Source: an uncultured Hungatella sp.
GTDB taxonomy: Bacteria; Bacillota; Clostridia; Lachnospirales; Lachnospiraceae
DNA: 21,721 nucleotides
Direction of reading: 5' to 3'
Assembly (NCBI GenBank): GCA_910585645.1
Contig: CAJUFP010000086.1
Coordinates: 1-21,721 of the forward strand
Shown here: positions 12,869 through 20,870 of the stretch, piece after piece
Position numbering within the stretch: position 1 is the stretch's first letter
Layout of the letters: each line of letters starts with the position of its first letter
The notes under the pieces: generated by a model
What the model saw: the letters and a program-made list of their open reading frames with translations, nothing else
What the model was told of the DNA's origin: nothing
Databases searched by the model: none
Made by a program: the position numbers and the translations under genes

Positions 12869-14647
12869 ATGAAATATGATTTTACTTCCATTATGGACCG
12901 CCATGGCAGGGATGCGGTGGCAGTGGACGGGCTGGGGACTATGCCGGGGTTTACGCCAAGCAGGCCGAAGGAGGGCTTTGACGTTATCCCCATGTGGGTG
13001 GCGGACATGAATTTTCCCACGGTACCCACCATTCCGGAGGCCATCATAGAGCGGGCACAGCACCCGGCATACGGGTATTTCCGGCCTACAAAGGAATACT
13101 ATGACGCCATCATAAGCTGGCATGAGCAGCGCAACGGGGTCACAGGGCTGACCGAGGAGTGTATCGGATATGAGAACGGGGTGTTGGGGGGCGTGCTCTC
13201 CGCGCTGGCCGCCTTTGCCGCCCCCGGAGACGGGGTGCTGCTCCACAGCCCCGCGTACATCGGCTTTACCAAGAGCATCGGGAATTATGGGTACAAGATG
13301 GTCCACAGTCCTCTGGTGAAGGATGAGAACGGTGTGTGGAGAATGGACTATGAGGACATGGACATGAAGCTGAAGATGGAGAATATCCATGTGGCTGTTT
13401 TCTGCAGTCCCCACAATCCCTGCGGACGGGTCTGGGAGCGGTGGGAGATCGAGAAGGCTATGGAAGTGTATAAGGCCAATGACTGCGTGGTGATCTCGGA
13501 TGAGATCTGGTCCGATATCCTTGTTAACGGCAGCAGGCATATTCCCACCCAGATGGTCAGCGAGGACGCCAGGAAGCGGACTGTGGCTGTGTACGCGCCC
13601 AGCAAGACGTTTAACCTGGCAGGGCTGGTAGGAAGCTACCACATCATCTATGACCCGTATCTTCGGGACAGGGTCAAGGCCTATGGGAGCAAATCCCATT
13701 ACAATAGCATGAACGTGCTGTCCATGCACGCCCTTATAGGGGCCTACAAGCCCGAGGGGCATCAGTGGGTGGACGAGTTGTGCCAGGTCATAACCGGCAA
13801 CGTGAATTACGCCTGTGACTATATCAGCAGTCATTTTCAGGGGGTAAAGGTGTGTAAGCCGGAAGGGACTTATATGGTGTTTCTGGATTGCAGGGAATGG
13901 TGTGAGGCCCATGATAAGACGATGAGCGAACTTGTGCAGGCGGGATGGGACGTGGGCGTGGCCTGGCAGGACGGCAGGATGTTTCTGGATCCCTATTCCA
14001 TCCGCATGAACCTGGCGCTGCCTTTTGCCAGGGTAAAGGAGGCCTTTGAGCGTCTGGACAACCATGTGTTTAACGGGGGCCTTGCCAGAGTGGAGAGATA
14101 TGGAAGGCAGCTGACAGTGGGGGATGTTTTGCCGGACTTTGTTTTTGATACGCCTTTTGAGAAGGGACGGACTCTGCTTGAGACAACAGGCCGGGCGTCT
14201 AAGACGGCGATCCTTTTTCTGCGCTATTATGGCTGTACGCTGTGTCAGATGGATATCCATCAGCTGGCCGAAAATTACCGCAGGCTGACTGCCGCGGGAG
14301 GACAGATCCTGGTGGCGCTCCAGTCAGACCGGGAGACCATATCCGCGCAGCTTAAGAAGGACTCTCTGCCCTTTGATATCATCTGCGACCCGGATCAGTC
14401 CCTTTACAGACGGTTTGGGATCCGGGGAGCTGACGGTATGATGGATATGATCGACGGGAAAGCGTACACAAAGATGGCGAAGGCCGCCGCTTTGGGGATG
14501 AAACATGGAAAATACGAGGGCAATGAGCTGCAGCTTCCGGCTCTGGTGGTGCTGGATTCCAGGGGCAGCGTGCAGTATGTCCACTATGGAAAGACGGTAT
14601 CCGATATCCCGGATATGGAAAAGCTGGAGAAGCTGCTGGCAGACTGA
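12869..14647 (+). CDS. MalY/PatB-type C-S lyase fused to a C-terminal redoxin domain
   Basis: The 592-aa product is far longer than the usual MalY/PatB enzyme of about 390 aa. Residues 1-400 form a fold-type I PLP enzyme: PMWVADMNFP (41-50), NPCGR (183-187), DEIW (211-214) and the PLP lysine K246 in YAPSKTFNLAG. These enzymes cleave the C-S bond of cystathionine or cysteine conjugates to thiol, pyruvate and ammonia. Residues about 414-592 form a thioredoxin-fold AhpC/TSA-like domain, opening LTVGDVLPDF and bearing C456-x-x-C459 in FLRYYGCTLCQMD. The start is ATG 12869 (AGAGAGG upstream); TTG 12860 is possible. No terminator separates it from the carrier gene 109 bases before. No stop interrupts the join, so the fusion is real in this sequence. 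Confidence 0.88.
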   Translation: MKYDFTSIMDRHGRDAVAVDGLGTMPGFTPSRPKEGFDVIPMWVADMNFPTVPTIPEAIIERAQHPAYGYFRPTKEYYDAIISWHEQRNGVTGLTEECIGYENGVLGGVLSALAAFAAPGDGVLLHSPAYIGFTKSIGNYGYKMVHSPLVKDENGVWRMDYEDMDMKLKMENIHVAVFCSPHNPCGRVWERWEIEKAMEVYKANDCVVISDEIWSDILVNGSRHIPTQMVSEDARKRTVAVYAPSKTFNLAGLVGSYHIIYDPYLRDRVKAYGSKSHYNSMNVLSMHALIGAYKPEGHQWVDELCQVITGNVNYACDYISSHFQGVKVCKPEGTYMVFLDCREWCEAHDKTMSELVQAGWDVGVAWQDGRMFLDPYSIRMNLALPFARVKEAFERLDNHVFNGGLARVERYGRQLTVGDVLPDFVFDTPFEKGRTLLETTGRASKTAILFLRYYGCTLCQMDIHQLAENYRRLTAAGGQILVALQSDRETISAQLKKDSLPFDIICDPDQSLYRRFGIRGADGMMDMIDGKAYTKMAKAAALGMKHGKYEGNELQLPALVVLDSRGSVQYVHYGKTVSDIPDMEKLEKLLAD

Positions 14648-14675
14648 GACGGGAAGCTTGTGTCGTCGGTTCTTT

Positions 14676-15215
14676 TCAGGGGATTTCCCGCAGCAGCTCT
14701 CCATAGCAGTCCAGCGCTTTGAACATGATCTCGATCTCCTCAAAGTCCAGCTTTTTCATCAGCCGTTTGACGGTCTTGATGGTGTCTTCCGTGTCGTAGC
14801 GCTTGTGTTCGTCGGAGACTCTAAGCCCTTTTGGCGTAGGGTGCAGGTAGAAGACTTTTCCGTTTTCCGGAGCGTTCTCCCGGGTCACCAGGTCTTTTGC
14901 CATGAGACGGCGCACAGTCTGGCTGGTGGCGCTGACGGACCGCCCCCAGGCGGCGGCTAAGCTGGACACGGTGGAATTCTCGAAATCACAGATATCGGTG
15001 AGGAGATGGGCCTCCAGCATGGTCAGGGACGCCTCGCAGGTGTAGTCGTGGCGGGTGTTGATGTAGTCGTTGTATCCCAGCACAAACTTGTAGACCAAGT
15101 TCATTTTCTGGTTCAGCGTGTGAAAGGAGCGGTACAGTTCTTCCTGAGACATTTCTCTGACATCCCAGTATTTGGCCTGTTTCAGGTCAGAAAAATGTTC
15201 TAACGTGGTTGTCAT
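14676..15215 (-). CDS. MarR-family winged-helix regulator
   Basis: The 179-aa protein has a MarR-type helical dimerisation region and a winged helix-turn-helix around residues 66-130: TMLEAHLLTDI, STVSSLAAAWGRSVSATSQTVRRLMAKDLV, then the wing with KVFYLHPTPKGLRVSDEH. A GGAGG site lies seven bases before the ATG. It is convergent with the C-S lyase fusion gene, whose stop is 28 bases away, and may control that operon or its own promoter. MarR proteins often sense phenolic or thiol/oxidant ligands, but none is evident here. C59 and C76, and C169 near the C-terminus, are candidate redox cysteines. Confidence 0.9.
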   Translation of the reverse strand: MTTTLEHFSDLKQAKYWDVREMSQEELYRSFHTLNQKMNLVYKFVLGYNDYINTRHDYTCEASLTMLEAHLLTDICDFENSTVSSLAAAWGRSVSATSQTVRRLMAKDLVTRENAPENGKVFYLHPTPKGLRVSDEHKRYDTEDTIKTVKRLMKKLDFEEIEIMFKALDCYGELLREIP

Positions 15216-15247
15216 TGGATTTCCTCCGTTGTCATTGTAATGTGTTA

Positions 15248-15276
15248 AGTATATCAGTTAAACATAAAAAAAGCAA
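15248..15276 (-). promoter_or_regulatory. Promoter of the MarR gene
   Basis: On the minus strand the -35 is TTGCTT (15276-15271), the spacer 17 bases and the -10 TATACT (15253-15248). The start falls near 15241. A short CATTGTAATG palindrome lies between start site and gene. Confidence 0.6.
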
Positions 15277-15278
15277 TT

Positions 15279-15330
15279 GATAAAAAGCATACATTCCCCT
15301 GATCTTTGGGGAGGATGTATGCTTTTTATC
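15279..15330 (-). terminator. Large hairpin terminator after the XRE gene
   Basis: A 16-bp perfect stem (15279-15294 with 15315-15330), extended by a further 5 bp (15295-15299 with 15308-15312) after a two-base bulge. The minus-strand 3' arm and following bases are T-rich. It lies 32 bases after the XRE gene and just upstream of the MarR promoter. Confidence 0.85.
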
Positions 15331-15361
15331 GCGGCTGACAGAGTTAAACGGTAACGCTGTA

Positions 15362-15646
15362 CTAGATGTCGAGAGGCGTCAAGGGCTGAGGGTTGTCGCT
15401 GACATGGTTCTCGTACATCTCCGGCAACGGAAAGGCGTACTCGCTGTTGTCCATTTTGAATTCCATAACTTCTTCCACGGAACACTTGAGGATGGTACAC
15501 AATACGCCAATGGTGTGAGTGGACACGTACTGGTTATTTTTCAGCCGGTTGATCTGGCCGGAGCTGAAGCCATAATACTTGATCAGCCGGTATTGACTGA
15601 TGTTTTTTTCCTTCATGGTTTTCCACAATGGATCATAGATAATCAT
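15362..15646 (-). CDS. Small Cro/CI-type (XRE) helix-turn-helix regulator
   Basis: The 94-aa protein starts at ATG 15646, where the purine-rich AAGGGGGAT lies upstream; the open frame runs further up to 16003 but that part is antisense to the next gene. Residues 1-62 are a YozG/Cro-like helix-turn-helix: LWKTMKEKNISQYRLIKYYGFSSGQINRLKNN, then VSTHTIGVLCTILKCSVEEVMEF. A short acidic, proline-containing tail follows. It is divergent from the DUF6062-like gene at 15824, with 177 bases between. Two TGTCCA copies lie in that gap and could be binding sites. Target genes are not known. Confidence 0.85.
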   Translation of the reverse strand: MIIYDPLWKTMKEKNISQYRLIKYYGFSSGQINRLKNNQYVSTHTIGVLCTILKCSVEEVMEFKMDNSEYAFPLPEMYENHVSDNPQPLTPLDI

Positions 15647-15773
15647 TTGTAATCCCCCTTCTTTCAATCTATTTAAACCCTGTCCAATGCCATTAGTATA
15701 TTGTCCATAACTGGAATATAATGGAAGAAATGGTAATATAAGGCGATATGAAGGGAAATTCGGGAATCTCCAC

Positions 15774-15803
15774 TTGACGGGGCAAGGAGGGAGCGTGTAT
15801 GAT
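15774..15803 (+). promoter_or_regulatory. Possible promoter of the DUF6062-like gene
   Basis: The -35 is TTGACG (15774-15779), the spacer 18 bases, and the -10 TATGAT (15798-15803). The start is near 15810, just ahead of the AGGAG site (15812-15816), so the leader would be very short. Confidence 0.4.
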
Positions 15804-15823
15804 GAAAGACAGGAGATGAGAGA

Positions 15824-16579
15824 ATGAAGGAAAAATTGTATACAATCGAGCTTCACGACGCCCTGACGTCTGGGGATGAGTGTCCGTTTTGCTGGCTTGA
15901 GAGGAAGCTGGAACAGGAAGCTTTGGAGTTTGTGCTGGGTTCCTCCTACATGGAGAGCGATACCAGGGATCAGACGGACCGGGCCGGGTTCTGCCGCCGC
16001 CACACCAAGGCCATGTTTGATTACGGCAATAACCTGGGCAATGCCTGGATCTTTAAGACCAGGCTTACGTGGCTGCGCCAGGGGCTTAAAAAGGAGATGG
16101 ACGGTTTTACCCCAGGGCAGAAGGGGATGTTTGGAGGCCTAAAGAAGAAGGACGGACAGGAGTGTTCTCTAAGTGGCTGGATACGCCGGGAGGAGAGCCA
16201 CTGCTATGTGTGCGGGCGGGTGGATGAGACGTACCAGAGAGTGCTGGATACGTTTGTCCATCAGGTGAAGCGGGAGAAGGAGTTTCTAGACCTGGTGAGG
16301 GATTCGAAAGGGTTCTGCGTCCACCACTTTGGAGACCTGGTGGAGGTGTGCGACCGAAAGCTGGGACAAAAGGAGAAGGACCAGGTGTTTCCCCTGCTGT
16401 TTGACCAGATGGAGCGGGAGCTTTCGCGGGTGCAGGAGGATATTGACTGGCTGATCGAGAAGTATGATTACCGGAACCGGGACAAGGACTGGAAGAATTC
16501 CCGGGACGCGGTGCAGAGGGTTATGCAGAAGATCACAGGAGGCCACCCGGCGGACCCGGTGTTTCAGAATCAGAAGTGA
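15824..16579 (+). CDS. DUF6062-like cysteine/histidine-rich protein
   Basis: I recognise this as the Lachnospiraceae DUF6062 type (from memory); the function is unknown. The 251-aa protein is soluble, with no signal peptide. It has two copies of a motif pair: C20-x-x-C23 with G-F-C57-x-x-H60, and C127-x-x-C130 with G-F-C165-x-x-H168. The spacing (34 and 35 residues between the elements) is nearly the same in both copies, so this is probably an internal duplication with two metal-binding or redox sites. The rest is charged, helical and rich in aromatic residues. The next gene is rubrerythrin, 81 bases downstream with its own ribosome site. A link to oxidative stress is inference. Confidence 0.8.
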   Translation: MKEKLYTIELHDALTSGDECPFCWLERKLEQEALEFVLGSSYMESDTRDQTDRAGFCRRHTKAMFDYGNNLGNAWIFKTRLTWLRQGLKKEMDGFTPGQKGMFGGLKKKDGQECSLSGWIRREESHCYVCGRVDETYQRVLDTFVHQVKREKEFLDLVRDSKGFCVHHFGDLVEVCDRKLGQKEKDQVFPLLFDQMERELSRVQEDIDWLIEKYDYRNRDKDWKNSRDAVQRVMQKITGGHPADPVFQNQK

Positions 16580-16660
16580 GGGCGTGCAGTCATACGGGTA
16601 TAAATTCCCGTTTGCGGAACATACTACCTGTTATAAAGTGAAAACAGGAGGTTATTTGCA

Positions 16661-17257
16661 ATGCGGGATCTTAAGAACAGCGAGACAGTGAAAAACCTGA
16701 TGAGGGCTTTTGCCGGGGAGAGCCAGGCCAGGAACCGCTACACCTTTGCGGCAGGGATTGCCAGGCAGGAGAAACTGCCGGTTATTGAGGCGGTGTTTCA
16801 GTTTACGGCCGGGCAGGAGAAGGAGCACGCGGAGATCTTCTATAATTATATGAAAGAACTGTCCGGGGACGTTATCCACATTGACGGCGGTTACCCGGTG
16901 AATATTTCCCAGAAGACCGTGGACCTTTTAAAGGCTGCCAGGCACAATGAGTATGAGGAGCATGACACGGTGTATAAGGCTTTCGGAGACAAGGCCAAGG
17001 AGGAAGGCTTTGAGGAGATCGGCAGGGTGTTCCACCAGATCGGGGCCATTGAGAAGATACACGGCGACCGGTTTGAGCTGTTTGCGGGTCTGTTGGAGCA
17101 GAATAAGCTGTTTGTGTCGGAGATGGCCACAGGCTGGATGTGCTTAAACTGCGGCCATGTGCTGACAGCCACCCAGGCCCCGGCCATGTGTCCGGTGTGC
17201 AGACATGAGCAGGGGTATTTTATCCGGCTGGAGCTGGCGCCTTACACTCAGATGTAG
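16661..17257 (+). CDS. rbr: Rubrerythrin
   Basis: Rubrerythrin reduces hydrogen peroxide with electrons from rubredoxin or NADH-linked donors, protecting anaerobes from oxygen. The 198-aa protein has an N-terminal four-helix diiron domain: E20 in GESQARNRY, E53-x-x-H56 in EKEHAE, E97 to E100, and E131-x-x-H134 in IEKIHGDRF. The C-terminal rubredoxin-like domain has C161-x-x-C164 and C177-x-x-C180 for one Fe(SCys)4 centre. A strong AGGAGG site lies nine bases before the ATG. No clear promoter is seen directly upstream (16580-16660); expression may come partly from the DUF6062-like gene. Confidence 0.97.
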   Translation: MRDLKNSETVKNLMRAFAGESQARNRYTFAAGIARQEKLPVIEAVFQFTAGQEKEHAEIFYNYMKELSGDVIHIDGGYPVNISQKTVDLLKAARHNEYEEHDTVYKAFGDKAKEEGFEEIGRVFHQIGAIEKIHGDRFELFAGLLEQNKLFVSEMATGWMCLNCGHVLTATQAPAMCPVCRHEQGYFIRLELAPYTQM

Positions 17258-17319
17258 GGGGATTTGCAGAACAAAAGCGGCTGTTTGGAAGGTTTGACAG
17301 GCCGCGGCCGGTCCGGGGC

Positions 17320-18207
17320 ATGAATGGAGCGCGTATGTGGAAAATGGTGACGGCGGCGGGGGCGGCAGTGACAGGGTGCTGTCTCCGCTCCGCGTATGAG
17401 AGAAAGAATTTTGTTACGGATGTGTATGAGCTTACGTCCAGGAAGGTGACCAGGGAGAGGACCTTTGTGTTTTTGTCGGACCTTCACGACAACTGCTTTG
17501 GCAGAGGACAGGAAAGGCTTTTGGAGGCTATCCGCCAGGTGGACCCCTGCGGAGTTCTGGTGGGCGGGGATATGATGGTGGTAAAGAAGAGGGCAGACTT
17601 GGAACCTGCCCTGTTTTTGGTGGGAAAACTGGCCGGGCGGTATCCGGTGTTCTATGGAAACGGGAATCACGAGAGCCGCATGGACCGGAAGCGGGATCTC
17701 TACGGGGACGCCTACGATGTTTTTGTCAGGGAGCTGGGAAGGCGGGGAGTCTGCCATCTGTCGGATGGGAGCGTGGATTTTGACGATGAGGTGAGGATTG
17801 GCGGGCTGGAGCTGGAGAGAAAATACTATGACAAGCGGGTTTCCCGCCATATGCTAAAGCCCTCCTACATAGAAGAACGGCTGGGCAGGGCCTCCCGGGA
17901 TAAATATCAGATCCTTTTGGCCCATTCGCCTCTTTTTTACGACGCCTACAGGAGCTGGGGGGCGGATCTGACTCTGTGCGGTCATTTTCACGGGGGCACG
18001 GTGCGGATCCCGGGCCTTGGAGGGCTTATGACGCCTCAGTTCCATTTTTTTGAGAGGAGCTGCGGAGGGCGTCTTACGGCGGAGGGAAGGGATGTGATCG
18101 TCAGCAGAGGGCTGGGGACCCATTCTATCAATGTGAGGATCAATAATCGGGCGCAGCTGGTGGTGGTGCGGATCAAGGGGGAACAGGGGCCAAAGAACAG
18201 CAGCTAA
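17320..18207 (+). CDS. YaeI-like metallophosphoesterase
   Basis: This 295-aa calcineurin-like phosphoesterase has an N-terminal hydrophobic segment (about residues 7-22) that may anchor it to the membrane. The di-metal site motifs are all present: SDLHDN (53-58; D54, H56), GGDMM (D84), GNHE (N116, H117), LLAHSP (H202) and GHFHGG (H222, H224). Related YaeI proteins act on lipid-type substrates or phosphodiesters in the envelope. The start is uncertain between ATG 17320 and ATG 17335, the second having a GGAG just upstream. It lies 62 bases after rubrerythrin and has no terminator before it. Confidence 0.9.
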   Translation: MNGARMWKMVTAAGAAVTGCCLRSAYERKNFVTDVYELTSRKVTRERTFVFLSDLHDNCFGRGQERLLEAIRQVDPCGVLVGGDMMVVKKRADLEPALFLVGKLAGRYPVFYGNGNHESRMDRKRDLYGDAYDVFVRELGRRGVCHLSDGSVDFDDEVRIGGLELERKYYDKRVSRHMLKPSYIEERLGRASRDKYQILLAHSPLFYDAYRSWGADLTLCGHFHGGTVRIPGLGGLMTPQFHFFERSCGGRLTAEGRDVIVSRGLGTHSINVRINNRAQLVVVRIKGEQGPKNSS

Positions 18208-18340
18208 TCGGTAACAGATCAGATAGGTCTGCGCGTTTACCGCGCTGACCGTGCGAAAGCGTAATGGTAGCAGGCATCCGGCCCATCGCCAAAGGCGATT
18301 CTAATCGTTATAGGAATTGGAGAAAAATGGGTTGGTGGAA

Positions 18341-18369
18341 TTTACAGAAGCGGATATGTCTGGTATACT
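18341..18369 (+). promoter_or_regulatory. Promoter of scpA-scpB
   Basis: The -35 is TTTACA (18341-18346), the spacer 17 bases, and the -10 TATACT (18364-18369) with TGG extended -10 (18361-18363). The start is near 18376, which excludes the in-frame TTG at 18370 as a start codon. The 130 bases before it contain small GC hairpins (18231-18245 and 18285-18299) without T runs. Confidence 0.75.
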
Positions 18370-18399
18370 TTGTTGGAGACGGGGATGGAGGTGGATGGT

Positions 18400-19200
18400 A
18401 TGGCGGGGATTTCTTATAAATTGGATAATTTTGAGGGGCCTTTGGACCTTTTGCTCCATCTGATCGAGAAGAACAAGGTGAGTATCTACGATATCCCGAT
18501 TGTGCTTATTACGGAGCAGTATCTGGACTATGTGAGCCGCATGGAGACGGAGGATCTGAATTTGGTCAGCGAGTTTTTGGTGATGGCAGCCACACTGATC
18601 GACATTAAGTCCAGGATGCTCCTTCCGGCCCAGGTCAATGAGGACGGGGAGGAGGAGGACCCCAGGGCAGAGCTGGTGGCCCGGCTTTTGGAGTATAAGA
18701 TGTACAAGTGTATGGCCCAGGAGCTTTTAGAGCTGGAGGCCGGGGCGGGAAAGCATCTGTACAAGGCTGCCACCGTGCCGGGGGAAGTGGCAAAGTATGA
18801 GCCGCCGGTGGATCTGGACGAGCTTTTGGGGGATCTGAACCTGGCAAAGCTTCAGGCGGTTTTTGAGTCGGTCATGAAGCGGAGAGCTGACAAGATCGAC
18901 CCGATTAGGAGCCGGTTCGGCACCATCCGCAGGGAGCCCATCAGTCTGGAGACCAGGATCGGGAGCGTGATGGATTACGCCAGGAGCCACAGGCGCTTTC
19001 GTTTTTGCCAGCTTCTGGAGAGGCAGGGGGACAAGCTGGAGGTGGTGGTCACGTTTCTGGCCGTCCTGGAGCTGATGAAGATGGGGAAGATCCATCTGAC
19101 TCAGGAGGTGTTATTTGACGATATGGATATAGAGACTCTGGAGCCGGAGGGGGAGAGCGGGGAGCTTGACCTTGAAGGGCTTGAGGATTTTGAAGGGTAG
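18400..19200 (+). CDS. scpA: Segregation and condensation protein A
   Basis: ScpA is the kleisin that bridges the two heads of the SMC dimer in the bacterial condensin complex, working with ScpB in chromosome segregation. The 266-aa product starts at ATG 18400, with GGAGGTGG (18387-18394) upstream. YKLDNFEGPLDLLLHLIEKNKVSIYDIPI at the N-terminus is the SMC-neck-binding helical domain, and the C-terminal winged-helix segment (about residues 200-245) contains VVVTFLAVLELMKMGKI. The tail is strongly acidic. scpB follows after eight bases, as in most Firmicutes. Confidence 0.96.
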   Translation: MAGISYKLDNFEGPLDLLLHLIEKNKVSIYDIPIVLITEQYLDYVSRMETEDLNLVSEFLVMAATLIDIKSRMLLPAQVNEDGEEEDPRAELVARLLEYKMYKCMAQELLELEAGAGKHLYKAATVPGEVAKYEPPVDLDELLGDLNLAKLQAVFESVMKRRADKIDPIRSRFGTIRREPISLETRIGSVMDYARSHRRFRFCQLLERQGDKLEVVVTFLAVLELMKMGKIHLTQEVLFDDMDIETLEPEGESGELDLEGLEDFEG

Positions 19201-19208
19201 AGAGATAA

Positions 19209-19889
19209 ATGAGCGAGAAAGATCAGGAGACCAGGGAAAAGCAGAAGCGTTCTTCAAAGAAGGCGGAGTCAGCCGGGGGCAGGCAGGATAAGAAGCGGGA
19301 GGCATGGGCGCAGGCCGTGGTGGAGGCGGTTTTGTTTACCATGGGGGAGTCGGTGGAGCTGCGGCAGCTGGCCGCGGCCATCCAGGGGGACGAGAAGGAG
19401 GCCCGGATGGCTGTGGAGGGGCTTAGGCAGCGGTATGAAAGGGGAAAGCGGGGGATTCAGATCATTGAGCTGGACGGGTGCTACCAGATGTGTACCCGGG
19501 TGGAATACTATGACAATCTTATCCGGGTGGCCGCCGCGCCGAAAAAGCATATGCTCACGGACGTGGCCCTGGAGACTCTTTCCATCATTGCCTACAAGCA
19601 GCCGGTGACCAAGCTGGAGATCGAGAAGATCCGGGGGGTGAAGTCAGACCATGCGGTGAACCGTCTGGTGGAGTACAATCTGGTCCAGGAGGTGGGCCGG
19701 CTGGACGCGCCGGGCCGGCCGGCGCTGTTTGCCACCACGGAGGAGTTTTTGCGGCGGTTTGGCATCGGTTCCAGGGAGGAGCTGCCGGATATGGATCCGG
19801 TGCGGGCGGAGGAGATCCGCAGCGAGGTGGAGGAGGAGTTAAACCTTCGCCTGGAGGAGGATGGGGAGCAGCCTGGCCAGGATATGTGA
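19209..19889 (+). CDS. scpB: Segregation and condensation protein B
   Basis: ScpB dimers bind the middle of ScpA and complete the SMC-ScpAB complex. The 226-aa protein begins with a lysine-rich, poorly conserved leader (residues 1-30), then two winged-helix domains: AVVEAVLFTMGESVELRQLAAAI, GIQIIELDGCYQMCTRVEY, TDVALETLSIIAYKQPVTKLEIEKIRGVKSDHAV and GRPALFATTEEFLRRFG. These are the family hallmarks. The C-terminus is acidic. Only a weak ribosome site precedes the start, eight bases after scpA, suggesting coupled translation. Confidence 0.96.
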   Translation: MSEKDQETREKQKRSSKKAESAGGRQDKKREAWAQAVVEAVLFTMGESVELRQLAAAIQGDEKEARMAVEGLRQRYERGKRGIQIIELDGCYQMCTRVEYYDNLIRVAAAPKKHMLTDVALETLSIIAYKQPVTKLEIEKIRGVKSDHAVNRLVEYNLVQEVGRLDAPGRPALFATTEEFLRRFGIGSREELPDMDPVRAEEIRSEVEEELNLRLEEDGEQPGQDM

Positions 19890-19985
19890 TCATTAGGACC
19901 TTGAGAACGATTTCCTGCGCAAGATAACGAACTTAGAGTTCCGGTTTATCCGGGTTAGGGGTTAAGATAAGCGAGGAGGATGATG

Positions 19986-20870
19986 ATGAACAAGTCAGTG
20001 GGTATCATTACGGACAGCCACAGCGGTATCTCTCAGGAGGAGGCGAAAAGCCTGGGGATCTTGGTGCTGCCTATGCCGTTTTACATAGATGGCCAGTGTT
20101 TTTATGAGGATGTGACCCTGTCAAGGGAGGAATTTTTTGAGAAGCTGGATTCAGGGGCGGACATCACCACTTCCCAGCCGTCCCCGGCGGAGGTGATGAA
20201 GCTGTGGGATCAGGGCCTTGAACAGTTTGAGGAGATCGTGTATATGCCTATCAGCAGCGGGCTTAGCGGTTCCTGTGCCACAGCCATGGCCATGGCCCAG
20301 GAGGAGCCTTATGAGGGGCGGGTGTTTGTGGCGGACCACGGGCGGGTGTCCACGCCGCTGCACCGGCTGGTGCTTGACACCCTGGAACTTATCCGGGAAG
20401 GATGTTCGGGCGGAGAGATCAAGGACATTCTGGAGGCGTCCAGGGAGGATGTGGAGATCTACATAGGGGTGGATACCCTGGAACATTTAAAGCGCGGGGG
20501 GAGGATTACGCCTGCCGCCGCCCTGCTTGGGACAGTGCTGAACATTAAGCCGGTTTTGAAGCTGGACGTGGGGGTTTTGGATTCCTACAAGAAGTGCCGG
20601 GGCTCCCTGAAGGCGAAAAAGGTTATGCTGGAAGCCATGGAGCATGATATGAATACCAGGTTTTCTAAGGCCAGGGAGCAGGGGGAGCTGTATCTTCTGG
20701 CTGCCTCCAGCGCGTCCAAAGAGGAGACAGAGCAGTGGGTGAAGGAGATTGAGCAGGCGTTTCCCGGGATGGAGGTTATGTGCGATCATCTGTCTCTGGG
20801 CGTGTCCTGCCACACAGGCGCCGGGGCTCTCGGCATCGGGTGCTCCTGCAGGCCAAGGAGGGGAAGATGA
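19986..20870 (+). CDS. DegV-family fatty-acid-binding protein
   Basis: DegV (FakB-type) proteins hold a fatty acid, in many Firmicutes for the kinase FakA. The 294-aa product starts at ATG 19986, six bases after AGGAGG (19974-19979); two upstream ATGs at 19980 and 19983 are too close to that site. VGIITDSHSGIS opens the fold. FEKLDSGADITTSQPSP (about residues 47-63), IVYMPISSGLSG (about 83-94) and GVDTLEHLKRGGRI (about 158-171) are the conserved ligand-pocket regions. The C-terminus ends in an unusual CSCRPRRGR tail. Its stop codon overlaps the next start (ATGA), so the two genes are translationally coupled. The 96 bases before it show no strong promoter. Confidence 0.92.
   Translation: MNKSVGIITDSHSGISQEEAKSLGILVLPMPFYIDGQCFYEDVTLSREEFFEKLDSGADITTSQPSPAEVMKLWDQGLEQFEEIVYMPISSGLSGSCATAMAMAQEEPYEGRVFVADHGRVSTPLHRLVLDTLELIREGCSGGEIKDILEASREDVEIYIGVDTLEHLKRGGRITPAAALLGTVLNIKPVLKLDVGVLDSYKKCRGSLKAKKVMLEAMEHDMNTRFSKAREQGELYLLAASSASKEETEQWVKEIEQAFPGMEVMCDHLSLGVSCHTGAGALGIGCSCRPRRGR

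Noticed and set aside
12764..14260. Long minus-strand open frame of 498 codons
   Set aside because: It is antisense to the C-S lyase gene, which has clear family motifs. It has no ribosome site, and its His/Pro/Leu-rich translation resembles no family.
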